A DNA stretch of 47,663 nt from Thermoplasmata archaeon (GTDB lineage: Archaea > Thermoplasmatota > Thermoplasmata > Lutacidiplasmatales > UBA184), in assembly GCA_022750335.1 (NCBI GenBank), contig JAKIVX010000012.1, positions 1-47,663 on the forward strand. Direction: 5' to 3'. The position numbers were made by a program, and so were the translations under genes. Shown in pieces: positions 1 to 8,125 of the stretch; the first letter of the stretch is position 1, and each line of letters starts with the position of its first letter. A model generated the notes under the pieces. It saw only the letters and a program-made list of their open reading frames with translations. It was not told the origin of the DNA and ran no database searches.

Positions 1-150
1 CGCTCGGTGAGATCACCATTGACGAGACTCAGCCCCGGGCAGCGTACAAAACCCGGAGGTTAAGCTCAGACCCCGCCGCCCGAGGTCCCCGCGCTCGGAC
101 CGAATCCCAAGGAGGACGTGCACTAAGTCGGGCCCCCGTTCGGGGAAAAA

Positions 151-259
151 CGCCCGTGCTGGGATTCGAACCCAGGTCTGAGGCTCCGCAGGCCTCTAGG
201 ATAATCCAATGCAGCAGGCCGGGGTGTATTCCCCGCTCCCGTAGCTACCCCACACGGGC
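151..259 (-). tRNA. tRNA-Arg (anticodon GCG) with D-loop intron
   Basis: Read on the minus strand, a 7-bp acceptor stem GCCCGTG/CACGGGC closes the gene. The T-arm CTGGG-TTCGAAT-CCCAG type stem-loop is intact, and the anticodon arm GAGGC-CTGCGGA-GCCTC gives anticodon GCG (Arg, CGC codons). The D-arm GGGTAGCT..TGGATTATCC is interrupted by 34 nt; removing them leaves a normal tRNA of 75 nt. No CCA is encoded. A TATA-like element lies about 45 nt upstream. The 5' end at 259 follows from acceptor pairing. Confidence 0.93.
209..242 (-). other. 34-nt putative non-canonical intron in D-loop of tRNA-Arg
   Basis: The insertion starts ACGGG and ends GCAT on the RNA strand, between GGGTAGCT and TGGATTATCC. 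It folds as CGGG-AG-CGGGG..CCCCG-GCCTG. Exon GUAG can pair with intron CUGC (4 bp with one U.G), leaving 3-nt bulges CU^A and AU^U. That matches a relaxed bulge-helix-bulge cut by archaeal splicing endonuclease. Boundaries are inferred from the fold and from the need to restore a D-loop. Confidence 0.7.
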
Positions 260-302
260 ATTCAGTTTGGGCGCTATTCCCGTCAGCGCCGAGAGGGGTG
301 CT

Positions 303-311
303 CTATAAAAG
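303..311 (-). promoter_or_regulatory. TATA-like box for tRNA-Arg
   Basis: The minus strand reads CTTTTATAG about 45 nt before the mature tRNA 5' end, which would leave a leader of about 20 nt. It is the only A/T-rich element between the tRNA and gatD apart from the box assigned to gatD. Confidence 0.45.
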
Positions 312-346
312 ACGCGGGGTTAGAATCGCGGTCGTCCGCGCCACAG

Positions 347-352
347 TTTATA
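347..352 (+). promoter_or_regulatory. TATA-like box for gatD operon
   Basis: TTTATA stands alone in GC-rich sequence 45 nt before the gatD ATG. Transcription starting about 27 nt downstream would give a short leader containing the purine run AGGGGGAC just before the ATG. Confidence 0.5.
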
Positions 353-396
353 GCGCCGCGCGCTCCCGAGCGCGTGCGTAGGGGGACGTTCGCGAA

Positions 397-1707
397 ATGA
401 CGGACGCGTCCCGAACCGATCCGTGGCCCGAACTCTCGGCTCTTCCCATGGGCCGACGCGTGGAAGTGACGGACCCGGCGGGTTCCACGTGGCGCGGCAA
501 CGTCGTCCCCCGCCACGGACTCAGCGGAGACCGGATTCTCCAGCTGAAGCTCACCAGCGGGTACAACGTCGGGCTTCGGATCGGCCCGAGTTTCACCTTT
601 CGAACGCTCGAGGAGCCGTCGCCCGCGCCGCCCACCCTGACGAAGCTCCCCCCGGCGGAAGCTCCGGAAGGGCCGTGGGTGGCCCTCCTGACGACCGGGG
701 GGACGATCGCGTCCCGAGTGGACTACGAGACCGGCGGCGTACGGCCGGTCAAGAGCGAAGCGGAGATACTCGCGTTCTATCCCGAGCTCCAGCGAAACGG
801 ACCCGTGCGCATCGTCCCGGTATTCGACCGGCTGAGCGAGGAGTTCCGTCCCGAGGACTGGGCCGAGCTCGGAGAGAAGGTGGTGGAATCGTTCCGTGCC
901 GGCGCGCGCGGGGTGGTCGTCGCACACGGGACGGACACGCTTGCGTTCACGGCGGCCGCTCTGAGCTTCCTGCTGGTCAATCTTCCGGGCCCCGTGGTCG
1001 TGGTCGGCGCCCAACGGTCTCCCGACCGACCCTCCTCGGACGGACCTTCGAACCTGGACGCCGCCGTTCAGGTCGCTCGGGACGGCCGTATCGGCGAGGT
1101 CGTGGTCGTGATGCATGCGGGACCTTCCGATTCGAAGTTTGACGTCCATCGGGCCAACTGGGTCCGAAAAATGCACTCCAGCCGACGAGATGCCTTCGAG
1201 AGCCGGAACGGCCCTCCGGTCGCCTCGGTCGAAGACGGCCGGGTCACGCTCCTGGGGACCGTGCGCCCCGCCGCGGAGGGACCGGCGCGCTGCGACCTGC
1301 CGCTCGACACTCGCGCCGGATTGCTCTGGTTCTACCCCGGCCTGGCGCCCGAGGGAGCCGCCGCGTTTACGAAGGGGCTGCGGGGGATCGTCCTCGCGGG
1401 GACTGGGCTCGGGCACGTCAGCCTCGTGCACCTCCCTTGGATTCGAGACGCGATCGCCCGCGGCGTCGTCGTCGCGATGACGACCCAGTGTCTGGCCGGA
1501 CGAGTGGACCCCTACGTCTATTCGACCGGGCGCGAACTCTTGCAGGCCGGCGTCGTGTACCTCGACGACCTGCTACCCGAGACCGCCTACGCGAAACTGG
1601 TGTGGGCTTTGGGCCACGGGAAGACGGCCGAGGAAGTGACGACGCTCTTGCGGACGCCGCGCGCCGACGAGTTCCTCGAACGCCACCTCGGGAGCACTCC
1701 CCCGTGA
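397..1707 (+). CDS. gatD: Glu-tRNA(Gln) amidotransferase subunit D
   Basis: GatD is the asparaginase-like subunit that releases ammonia from glutamine or asparagine for the archaeal GatDE enzyme, which converts Glu-tRNA(Gln) to Gln-tRNA(Gln). The 436-residue length is normal. Residues 1-85 form the small N-terminal GatD domain. The type I asparaginase core follows, with TTGGTIAS at 99-106 (first catalytic Thr), HGTD at 177-180 (Thr/Asp), and SDSKFDVH containing the conserved Lys. The ATG at 397 has an AGGGGGAC run about 9 nt upstream. The stop overlaps the GTG of gatE by 4 nt (GTGA), as expected for coupled translation of the two subunits. Confidence 0.97.
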   Translation: MTDASRTDPWPELSALPMGRRVEVTDPAGSTWRGNVVPRHGLSGDRILQLKLTSGYNVGLRIGPSFTFRTLEEPSPAPPTLTKLPPAEAPEGPWVALLTTGGTIASRVDYETGGVRPVKSEAEILAFYPELQRNGPVRIVPVFDRLSEEFRPEDWAELGEKVVESFRAGARGVVVAHGTDTLAFTAAALSFLLVNLPGPVVVVGAQRSPDRPSSDGPSNLDAAVQVARDGRIGEVVVVMHAGPSDSKFDVHRANWVRKMHSSRRDAFESRNGPPVASVEDGRVTLLGTVRPAAEGPARCDLPLDTRAGLLWFYPGLAPEGAAAFTKGLRGIVLAGTGLGHVSLVHLPWIRDAIARGVVVAMTTQCLAGRVDPYVYSTGRELLQAGVVYLDDLLPETAYAKLVWALGHGKTAEEVTTLLRTPRADEFLERHLGSTPP

Positions 1708-3575
1708 AGGTGGGCCTCGAAGTTCACCAGCAGCTGGCGACGGGCAAGCTGTTCTGTGCTTGCCCGACCGAACTCTCGGAAGAGGTCACGGGGGCTTTCT
1801 CACGTCGGCTCCGGGCCTCGGGCGGGGAGAATCGAGCCGTGGATCCGGCCGCCGCCTTCCAGGCCGCTCGGGATCTGCTCTATTCCTATGAGTCCACTCC
1901 GAACAATTGCCTGGTCGAGATGGATGAGGAGCCACCTCGACCGCTCAACCCGGCGGCCCTCGACACGGCCCTCCAACTGGCCCTCCTGCTGGGGTCCCGG
2001 CCGGTGGACGAGGTCGAGGTCATGCGCAAAATGGTCGTGGACGGTTCCAATACGTCCGGATTCCAGCGAACGGCCCTGATCGCGACGGGAGGTCACCTGG
2101 AGGTGAGGGGGCGACGCCATGCGATCGAGACCATCTGCCTCGAAGAGGACGCCGCCCGGCGGATCGCCAACTCGAAGGACGGCGTCACGTACCGACTCGA
2201 CCGGCTGGGAATTCCCCTGATCGAGATCGCCACCGCCCCCGATATCACCGGGGGCCAGGAGGCCCGAGAGGTCGCCGAGGAGATCGGAGCTCTCCTCCGG
2301 GCCACTGGCCGGGTCCGCCGCGGAATCGGGACGATTCGGGAAGACCTCAACGTCTCAATTGAGGGAGGCGCGCGGATCGAGATCAAAGGAGTCCAGGACC
2401 TGCGCAAGATCGAAGAGTACACCGACCGCGAGGTGGGCCGTCAGGAGACGTTGTTGTCGGTCCGGGAGCTTCTCCTCCGACAGCACGCATCCCCGGCCCT
2501 CGCCCCTCCTCGGGACGTCACGGAACTTTTCGAGACGGTCCGCTTGGGTCCTACGTCGGGGGCGACGCGCAAGGGGAACGTCGTGCTGGCCCTCTCCCTA
2601 CCCGGGTTCGCGAATCGGCTGCGCTCCAGTCCGGGGTCGGAGGAACGGCTGGGTCGAGAGTTGGCGGACCAAGCTCGCTCGACCGGACTCGGAGGTTTGC
2701 TCCACTCGGACGAGCTTCCCGGACACGGTCTCGAAGCGGACGACGTGGCTCGGGTCCGTGCGACCCTGGGCCTGCAGGAGAACGACGGCTTCGTCTTGGT
2801 CGTCGACCGTTCGCGGGAACGGGCCGTTGCGGCCCTTCGCCGCGTCGCCGCGCGCGCGGCCGCCGCACTCGAGGGGATCCCGGGGGAAACGCGGGACCCG
2901 CTACCGGACGGCCGAACCCGATACTCCCGGCCGCTGCCGGGTCGCGATCGCATGTATCCCGAGACGGACGTTCCGCCCGTACCGATCACAGCCGAGCACC
3001 TCGCCGAACTGCGGGCCCACCTTCCCGAGCGGCCGGCCGAGCAGCGCGCCCGACTCGTCCGGTCGTACCAACTGCCGGAGGAACTCGTCCGCCAGCTCGT
3101 CGGATCGGGAGACGTGGGATCGCTCGAAACCCTGGTCCAGCGGGGGCGCGGGCCCGGGCTGGTCGCGCGCCTCCTAACGCAGGACCTTCCCGCCGCGGTC
3201 GTCGCGTTGCCCCTGGGGTCCGAAGGGACCCTTTCTCTCGAAACGATGGACGCCCTGCTGGCCGCCGCGGAGGACGGGCGATTTTCCAAGGAGGGGATCC
3301 CGAAGGTCGTCGGGGCTCTGCTCGCGGGCGCCGCGACGCTCGATGCGGCCCTCGCCGAGGTTGGACTCTCCGGACCTCGGGTCGACGACCTCGACGCGGT
3401 GGCCGATCGGGTCGTGCGCGCGAACGCATCTCTGGTGCGCGAGCGAGGGGAGGCCGCGTTCTCCCCGCTCATGGGCGATGTGATGCGCGAAGTCCGGGGC
3501 CGTCGGGACGGGCAGGAGATCGCCGAGGCCCTGCGACGGTCGATCGCGCGACTGCGTGCCGAGCCGTCAGCGTAG
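1704..3575 (+). CDS. gatE: Glu-tRNA(Gln) amidotransferase subunit E
   Basis: GatE is the tRNA-binding and kinase subunit of archaeal GatDE, phosphorylating Glu-tRNA(Gln) for amidation. The predicted 623 residues fit the family. The N-terminus has the GatB/E signature GLEVHQQL (residues 4-11) and CACPTE close behind. The middle contains the cradle motif DEEPPRPLN and EIATAPDI, followed by the AspRS-type GAD insertion and a helical YqeY-like tail. An upstream in-frame start exists at 1437, inside gatD, but would add about 90 non-homologous residues. The GTG at 1704 places the GLEVH motif correctly and overlaps the gatD stop. Confidence 0.96.
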   Translation: MKVGLEVHQQLATGKLFCACPTELSEEVTGAFSRRLRASGGENRAVDPAAAFQAARDLLYSYESTPNNCLVEMDEEPPRPLNPAALDTALQLALLLGSRPVDEVEVMRKMVVDGSNTSGFQRTALIATGGHLEVRGRRHAIETICLEEDAARRIANSKDGVTYRLDRLGIPLIEIATAPDITGGQEAREVAEEIGALLRATGRVRRGIGTIREDLNVSIEGGARIEIKGVQDLRKIEEYTDREVGRQETLLSVRELLLRQHASPALAPPRDVTELFETVRLGPTSGATRKGNVVLALSLPGFANRLRSSPGSEERLGRELADQARSTGLGGLLHSDELPGHGLEADDVARVRATLGLQENDGFVLVVDRSRERAVAALRRVAARAAAALEGIPGETRDPLPDGRTRYSRPLPGRDRMYPETDVPPVPITAEHLAELRAHLPERPAEQRARLVRSYQLPEELVRQLVGSGDVGSLETLVQRGRGPGLVARLLTQDLPAAVVALPLGSEGTLSLETMDALLAAAEDGRFSKEGIPKVVGALLAGAATLDAALAEVGLSGPRVDDLDAVADRVVRANASLVRERGEAAFSPLMGDVMREVRGRRDGQEIAEALRRSIARLRAEPSA

Positions 3576-3588
3576 GCGGGGAGTTTCC

Positions 3589-4329
3589 GTGGCGCGTTCG
3601 ATCATCCCCCGGCACCGGTCGTCGCCCGCTCTCGCGGCCCCGTTCCGACTGGTGGTCACCGACGTCGACGGGACGATGACCGACGTCGACCGTCGCCTCG
3701 ATCCCGGCGCGGTGGGGGCCGTCCGGTCGCTCGAGGAGCGAGGGATCCCCGTCGTGCTCGCGACCGGGAATGTTCTCCCGATCGCACTCGCCCTCCATCG
3801 ATCGCTCGGACTCTCGGGCCCGATCGTGGCAGAGAACGGAGGGCTCGTGTGGTGGAAAGGGGCGAACGGTCGGGACCGGGTCCGACGTCTCGCGGACCGA
3901 GCGCTCGCCCTCCGGGCGTACCGAAAGCTGCACCGCGCGGGCCTGCCGGTGCGTCGGCTGTTCACCGACCGGTGGAGGGAGTCCGAGGTGGCCCTCGAGC
4001 CGAACGTTTCGCTGGCCTCCGTCCGGCGCGTGCTCGCGGGGGAGCCGCTGACGGTGGAATCGACCGGGTACGCGATCCACCTCATGGAACTTGGGGCGGG
4101 CAAGGCGGCCGGTCTCGCGCACGTGTTCGCGCCACTCGGTTGGGAACTTTCCGACGCCGTGGCGCTGGGGGACGGCGACAACGACGTACGGATGCTGCGC
4201 GCCAGCGGCTTCGGGGTCAGCTTTCCGTCGGGCAGTCCCCGGGCCCGGGCGGCGGCCGATTACGTCACGCGGCTCCCGTATGCTGGCGGGTTCGTGGAAG
4301 GTCTTAAGGCGAGCGGAGTTCTTCGATAG
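3589..4329 (+). CDS. HAD-superfamily phosphoglycolate phosphatase, archaeal TA0175 type
   Basis: A Cof-like HAD hydrolase. Motif I is DVDGTMTD, followed by the cap region; the conserved Lys lies in GAGKAAGL and motif III in GDGDNDVRML. It is related to Thermoplasma TA0175 and SPP-like phosphatases, which hydrolyse phosphoglycolate or sugar phosphates; the substrate is not proven here. The chosen GTG has GGGGAG 6-8 nt upstream and begins 13 nt after the gatE stop. An ATG at 3556 overlapping gatE is the alternative and would add 11 basic residues. Predicted 246 aa. It is probably the third gene of the gatDE transcript. Confidence 0.88.
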   Translation: MARSIIPRHRSSPALAAPFRLVVTDVDGTMTDVDRRLDPGAVGAVRSLEERGIPVVLATGNVLPIALALHRSLGLSGPIVAENGGLVWWKGANGRDRVRRLADRALALRAYRKLHRAGLPVRRLFTDRWRESEVALEPNVSLASVRRVLAGEPLTVESTGYAIHLMELGAGKAAGLAHVFAPLGWELSDAVALGDGDNDVRMLRASGFGVSFPSGSPRARAAADYVTRLPYAGGFVEGLKASGVLR

Positions 4330-4356
4330 TACGGGTCTCACCGGGAGGGACTCATC

Positions 4357-4572
4357 TTGTTCGTAGGTCAGTGCGCGCGGTGTGGAATTCCAGCGACCCT
4401 GGGATGTACGGTGTGCGGTCGGACGTTTTGCCGGGGGTGCCTCGACGCGGACGAACGCGTGTGTTCGGACTGCGCGGCCGCCCAGCGGCAGACCAAGAAT
4501 CCGGTGGAAGCGCGCAGTCCGCCGTCCCGACGTGTGACGCGACCGGCCGGCGTGACGGGACGAGTTCAGTAG
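4357..4572 (+). CDS. small zinc-binding protein with four CxxC knuckles
   Basis: A 71-residue protein with cysteine pairs at 6/9, 17/20, 25/28 and 36/39, spaced like a B-box or RING-like double zinc site. A short Lys/Arg/Ser/Pro tail follows. The TTG start is preceded by GGGAGGGA with good spacing, and the gene lies 27 nt after the phosphatase stop, so it may be co-transcribed. Its last codons overlap the convergent membrane gene by 7 nt. The function is unknown; a nucleic-acid or protein adaptor role is only a guess. Confidence 0.75.
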   Translation: MFVGQCARCGIPATLGCTVCGRTFCRGCLDADERVCSDCAAAQRQTKNPVEARSPPSRRVTRPAGVTGRVQ

Positions 4573-4883
4573 TCGGCGCCCGGTAGGACGAACGGACCCC
4601 GAGCGGTGGTCCGCGCCACCCAGAAGAGTCCGGCGCCGAGGGTCCCAGTGGCGAGGCCGAGCCCGAACACGGCCCACGCATACGGTCCCATCGTCGGTCC
4701 GAAGTGCACCGTCCACACGAGGAACGGGCCCGACCTCGCGGCCACGTGGAGGAGGAGGTTCACGACCACGCCCAACACCCAGCCGAGGACGACGAGGGTC
4801 GCGCCGGCGAGGTAGTATCCGATCCGTTCGTCGCCCTTCCCGTCGAACGGTGGGGTCGCCGGGGTCTCATGGAGGTCGACCAC
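4566..4883 (-). CDS. small membrane protein of unknown function
   Basis: The 105-residue product has two clear hydrophobic helices, around residues 24-47 (YYLAGATLVVLGWVLGVVV) and 68-92 (YAWAVFGLGLATG), with a polar N-terminus. No family was recognised. The GTG start lies about 28 nt after a TATA-like TCTATACT (4909-4917), so the mRNA may be leaderless and separate from the ribosomal-protein block upstream. The 3' end meets the zinc protein gene convergently. Confidence 0.7.
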   Translation of the reverse strand: MVDLHETPATPPFDGKGDERIGYYLAGATLVVLGWVLGVVVNLLLHVAARSGPFLVWTVHFGPTMGPYAWAVFGLGLATGTLGAGLFWVARTTARGPFVLPGADY

Positions 4884-4908
4884 GGACGAGCGACCCGGTC
4901 CGGGAGTA

Positions 4909-4917
4909 TAGACGTTG
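4909..4917 (-). promoter_or_regulatory. TATA-like box for the 4566-4883 membrane gene
   Basis: The minus strand reads GTCTATACT centred about 29 nt before the GTG at 4883, in the 67-nt gap after the preceding leftward gene. Confidence 0.4.
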
Positions 4918-4950
4918 CGCCCGCGGGGCGGCGGGGAGCCCGGGTCCGGC

Positions 4951-5250
4951 TCAGCCGAAGCCCGTGATCGCCTTCGGGTCCTGCCGGCCGCTCGGTCGAA
5001 GGGGGGTCTTGCGCAGTTCCTTGGGGCATTCGACCAGACGGACGAGCGGTGCTGACTGGACGATGTACGCGGGGAGGCCGGTGTTCGGGTCGTTTCCCGC
5101 GCGGAGGATGTTCATGATCTCGAGGCGGATCTCGACGACCGAGCCGTCCTTCAACTTGAGGCGGACCTTGCCGTCACCCTCGATGGTCGTGTAGTCGACG
5201 ATCTCGGCGTTCGCGAGGTCGGGCGGGGGCCCGCCCGGGCCTCCCATCAT
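4951..5250 (-). CDS. conserved-looking small protein coupled to rpl11, function unknown
   Basis: A 99-residue protein starting MMGG-P-rich. Its core has alternating hydrophobic and charged residues (KVRLKLKDGSVVEIRLEI) typical of a small beta-barrel or SH3-like fold, then NILRAGNDPNTGLPAYIVQ. Its ATG overlaps the TGA of rpl11 (ATGA), so it is translationally coupled to a ribosomal protein gene. No named family was recognised. The position suggests a ribosome or transcription accessory role, which is inference. Confidence 0.75.
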   Translation of the reverse strand: MMGGPGGPPPDLANAEIVDYTTIEGDGKVRLKLKDGSVVEIRLEIMNILRAGNDPNTGLPAYIVQSAPLVRLVECPKELRKTPLRPSGRQDPKAITGFG

Positions 5251-5714
5251 CGAGCGCCCCGAGCGGCGACGCGCTCCTTCAGGAGCGCCCGGGGGTCCTG
5301 GCCGTCGACGGTGAGCCCGAGCGAGACGCAGGTGCCGATGACCTGGTTCGCCTGCTCCTCCTTCGATCGGCCGTGAAGGTCCTCGCCCTTCGCCTCCGCG
5401 ATCCGCTGGACCGCCGCGAGCGATACGTCCCCGATGGTCTCGGTCTTCGGCTTGCCCGAGCCCTTCTCCTTCTTGGCCTCCTTGAGCAGGAGGGCGGCGA
5501 CAGGGGGGCGGCCGACGACGAGCGTGAACGACCGGGTGTTGGGGTCGACCCGGATGATGACCGGGACGCGCATCCCGGCGAACTGCTTGGTCTCCTCGTT
5601 GATCTTGGTCACGACCTGACCGACGTTGACCCCGAGCGGACCGAGGGCCGATCCGAGCGTCGCACCGGCCGCGGCCTTGCCACCCTCGACGAGCACACTG
5701 ACCTCAACTGCCAC
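5247..5714 (-). CDS. rpl11: ribosomal protein uL11
   Basis: The 155 residues carry the L11 signatures: the N-terminal VLVEGGKAAAGATLGSALGP, GVNVGQVVTKINEETK, and a C-terminal rRNA-binding half (KPKTETIGDVSLAAVQRIAEAK..). uL11 forms the stalk base and GTPase-associated centre of the large subunit. The GTG start at 5714 overlaps the end of spt5 by 11 nt, in the usual euryarchaeal order secE-spt5-rpl11. Confidence 0.97.
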   Translation of the reverse strand: MAVEVSVLVEGGKAAAGATLGSALGPLGVNVGQVVTKINEETKQFAGMRVPVIIRVDPNTRSFTLVVGRPPVAALLLKEAKKEKGSGKPKTETIGDVSLAAVQRIAEAKGEDLHGRSKEEQANQVIGTCVSLGLTVDGQDPRALLKERVAARGAR

Positions 5715-6696
5715 CTTTCGAACCTCCCCGTTCCAGCATGCGGACGTGATCTCCTCGGACGGTCACCGGGATCGGCACGACCGCTTCGATGAGTTCCACC
5801 GTGATCTCTTCCTTGGCCTGGTCGATCTTCTTGACCCGGGCCTTTTCGCCCTTGAACGGTCCCGAGATGAGCTCGACGATCGCGCCCTCGACAAAGCCTT
5901 CGACCGTGATCTTCGGGACGAGGAGGGGCTCGACCTCCTTGAGCGTGGTCTCGCCTTCGACGAGCCCCCGCGCCTTGCGGATGCCCTTCAGCATCTCGCG
6001 CACTCCTTCAAAGCTCATCCCCTCGGCGAAGACGTACCCCCGGAGCGAGCTCGGGACGAGGAGCGAGAACACCACATCTGGTTTCTCCTCGGCCCGGGCG
6101 AGGAGCGTGTCGGCGACCTCCCGTTCGTACCCGCGCGAGGTCTTGATCGCGAGGACCGCCTGGCGGGCGACGCACGCGAGGGTGAGCTGGACCGGGTTTC
6201 CGTCGTCCTCAAGCTCGGCGGCGAGGCGTACCTCGACGCGGTCTCCGTAGCGGACGCCGACCGGCGCGGTGACCTCGAAGGAGAGGGGGACGCCCGCTCC
6301 CGGGTTGAGCGCGATGTTGTGCGATTCCTTGCGCGGGAACAGTTCGAGCATCGTGCGCTTTCCCGGCGGGGTCCAGCGGACGGGCCACTCGGCGCCCTCG
6401 CCCGGATAGGTCGAGGTGTACCCGACCTCGATCGTCAGTTTGGCCGTGGCCGACCCGGGCGCCCGGCTCGTGAGGACAGCGGAGAGGGTGGTGATCGTGC
6501 CCGCCGTCAGGTTGCGCGCCGTATCGTCGGCCGCCTGCAAGGAGAGGAACATGCGGCTGTCGAGCTTGGGGGTCGGCACGTGGGCCGGCGCATCCGGGAC
6601 CATGGAGGAGTGCGAGGGGCTGGGGGCGGGTTTCGGCGTCGACGGAGCCGTCGGGGTGCCCGAGAGCAACCCGATCTCATCCTCGTTGCCGGACAT
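5704..6696 (-). CDS. spt5: transcription elongation factor Spt5/NusG with extra N-terminal domain
   Basis: The C-terminal 150 residues are a complete archaeal Spt5. The NGN domain begins about residue 181 (VLAIKTSRGYEREVAD) and binds the RNA polymerase clamp with Spt4; the KOW domain (FVEGAIVELISGPFKGEKARV) follows at about 270-320. Ahead of this lies a Ser/Pro/Thr-rich stretch (10-45) and a 130-residue domain rich in beta strands, ending LTLACVARQ, that resembles an Ig-like or NPCBM-associated fold. Typical archaeal Spt5 is about 150 residues; this one is 330. The ATG at 6696 is 13 nt after secE. The extra domain is in frame with the NGN, with no stop or obvious internal promoter. Confidence 0.93.
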   Translation of the reverse strand: MSGNEDEIGLLSGTPTAPSTPKPAPSPSHSSMVPDAPAHVPTPKLDSRMFLSLQAADDTARNLTAGTITTLSAVLTSRAPGSATAKLTIEVGYTSTYPGEGAEWPVRWTPPGKRTMLELFPRKESHNIALNPGAGVPLSFEVTAPVGVRYGDRVEVRLAAELEDDGNPVQLTLACVARQAVLAIKTSRGYEREVADTLLARAEEKPDVVFSLLVPSSLRGYVFAEGMSFEGVREMLKGIRKARGLVEGETTLKEVEPLLVPKITVEGFVEGAIVELISGPFKGEKARVKKIDQAKEEITVELIEAVVPIPVTVRGDHVRMLERGGSKGGS

Positions 6697-6709
6697 CTCG
6701 ATGCCGTTC

Positions 6710-6955
6710 CTAGAGGCTCGTCAGGACGTTCGCCCAGAGCCAGGGCCCGATCTGCGTGAAGAAGATGTAGAGGACGAATCCCGTCGACCCGATGATGACG
6801 GCACCGAGCCACGTGACCTCGAGGACCTTCACGTACTCTTCCGAGGTCGGCCGTCGCGCCATCCGCAGGATGCGTCCATACTTCCCGTGGCCGAAGGTGC
6901 GGAGCCGGCCGTCGAACTCCTCCTGGGCGCGGCGAGCGCGGTCAAGGAATGCCAT
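6710..6955 (-). CDS. secE: protein translocase subunit SecE (Sec61 gamma)
   Basis: An 81-residue protein with a basic amphipathic N-terminus, the conserved RMARRPTSEEYVKV segment and one transmembrane helix (about 48-68), ending without a tail. It is the essential clamp subunit of the SecYE channel. The ATG at 6955 (MAFLDRAR) is preferred over an upstream in-frame start at 7030 lying inside ftsZ. The gene begins 7 nt after the ftsZ stop. Confidence 0.93.
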   Translation of the reverse strand: MAFLDRARRAQEEFDGRLRTFGHGKYGRILRMARRPTSEEYVKVLEVTWLGAVIIGSTGFVLYIFFTQIGPWLWANVLTSL

Positions 6956-6962
6956 ATGGTAC

Positions 6963-8090
6963 CTAGCGCACGACGTCGATCTCCGGTCCGGGCTTGCGAC
7001 CCGGTCCGGCGGCCGTCGCTTGCCCTCCACCGAAAATCTGGGGGGATTTAACTCCGGTCACTACCAGCATGACCCGGATCGTGCTCTGCATCGTGGGGTC
7101 GACGGCCGCTCCCCAGATGATCCGAGCGGTGGGGCTGATCGCCTTCTGGACGACCTCCGCGGCCTTCTGGGCCTCGCTGACGGTCATGTCCGGTCCCCCG
7201 GTCACGTTGATGAGCGCGCCCGTCGCGCCGGCGATATCGACGTGGAGCAGCGGGGAATGGATCGCCTCGAGGACTGCGTCCTCCGCCCGGTTCTCGCTCT
7301 CGGACTCGCCGATTCCGATGAGGGCGACGCCGCCGCCCTTCATGATCGTACGGAGGTCGTTGAAGTCCAGGTTGACGAGGCCGGGGCGGGTGATGATCTC
7401 CGTGATCCCCCGGATCGCGCGCGCCAGGACCGAGTCCGCCACTTTGAACGCGGTCTGGATCGGCAGGCGCGGTACGAGCTCCAGGAGGCGGTCGTTGGGG
7501 ATGGTGATGACCGTGTCGATGACGGAGCGCAACTTTTCGAGGCCCCACATCGCATTCTCGGTGCGCACCAGTCCCTCGGAGGCGAACGGTAGGGTGCACA
7601 CCGCGATCGTGAGGGGTTGGCCGCCGTTCGCGTCCTTCGCGACCTGGGCGACGACGGACGCCGAACCGGTGCCCGTACCGCCGCCGAGACCGAGGGTGAT
7701 GAAGACCATGTCCGAACCGGCGAGCGCCTTCTTGAGCTCGTCCTCGGCTTCGTGGGCCGCCGCTTCCCCGACCTGCGGGAGGGCGCCCGCCCCGAGACCG
7801 CGGGTCAGTCGCCGGCCGAGGAGGATCTTCTTCGGAGCGTGAATCGCCAACAGGTGCTGGGCGTCGGTGTTGCAGGCGATCATGTCGGAGCCGGCGAGGC
7901 CCTCTTCCGCGAGGCGGTTGATGGTGTTGCAGCCACCTCCCCCGCAGCCGACGACCTTGATGTTGGTCTTGAGGGACGCCAGCACCGCCTCGAGCTCGGC
8001 GTCATCGTTCGTCGGAGGCGGAAGCGGTTCGGAGCCGCGTTTGTTGTCTCCGGGAAGATGGGAGAGGATTTCTTGGGCGAGTGGTCGCAT
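6963..8090 (-). CDS. ftsZ: cell division GTPase FtsZ
   Basis: A 375-residue tubulin-fold GTPase. [15 protein letters not shown] is the nucleotide-binding start, [15 protein letters not shown] is the tubulin signature, and [11 protein letters not shown] is the T7 loop needed for GTP hydrolysis in the polymer. It assembles the division ring at the membrane. The N-terminal 40 residues are divergent, as in other euryarchaeal FtsZ1 proteins. ATG at 8090; an immediately preceding TTG is possible. It leads the leftward ftsZ-secE-spt5-rpl11 block. Confidence 0.96.
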   Translation of the reverse strand: MRPLAQEILSHLPGDNKRGSEPLPPPTNDDAELEAVLASLKTNIKVVGCGGGGCNTINRLAEEGLAGSDMIACNTDAQHLLAIHAPKKILLGRRLTRGLGAGALPQVGEAAAHEAEDELKKALAGSDMVFITLGLGGGTGTGSASVVAQVAKDANGGQPLTIAVCTLPFASEGLVRTENAMWGLEKLRSVIDTVITIPNDRLLELVPRLPIQTAFKVADSVLARAIRGITEIITRPGLVNLDFNDLRTIMKGGGVALIGIGESESENRAEDAVLEAIHSPLLHVDIAGATGALINVTGGPDMTVSEAQKAAEVVQKAISPTARIIWGAAVDPTMQSTIRVMLVVTGVKSPQIFGGGQATAAGPGRKPGPEIDVVR

Positions 8091-8125
8091 CAAGGGGAGT
8101 ACCCGGCGGCGGAAGCAAGGCCCGC

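Noticed and set aside
1-150. Possible partial genes at the left edge
   Set aside because: A short plus frame stops at 63 and a minus ATG at 19 leaves only six codons; neither can be supported. No gene called in 1-150.
283-1431. Long minus-strand open frame antisense to gatD
   Set aside because: Arg/Gly/Asp-rich composition without any domain; gatD on the plus strand has clear catalytic motifs. Typical GC-rich shadow.
3469-4716. 415-codon minus-strand frame over the phosphatase and Zn protein
   Set aside because: Low-complexity Arg/Pro composition and no motif; the plus-strand genes explain the region.
6792-7592. Plus-strand frames antisense to ftsZ and spt5
   Set aside because: Only shadows of strongly conserved minus-strand genes.
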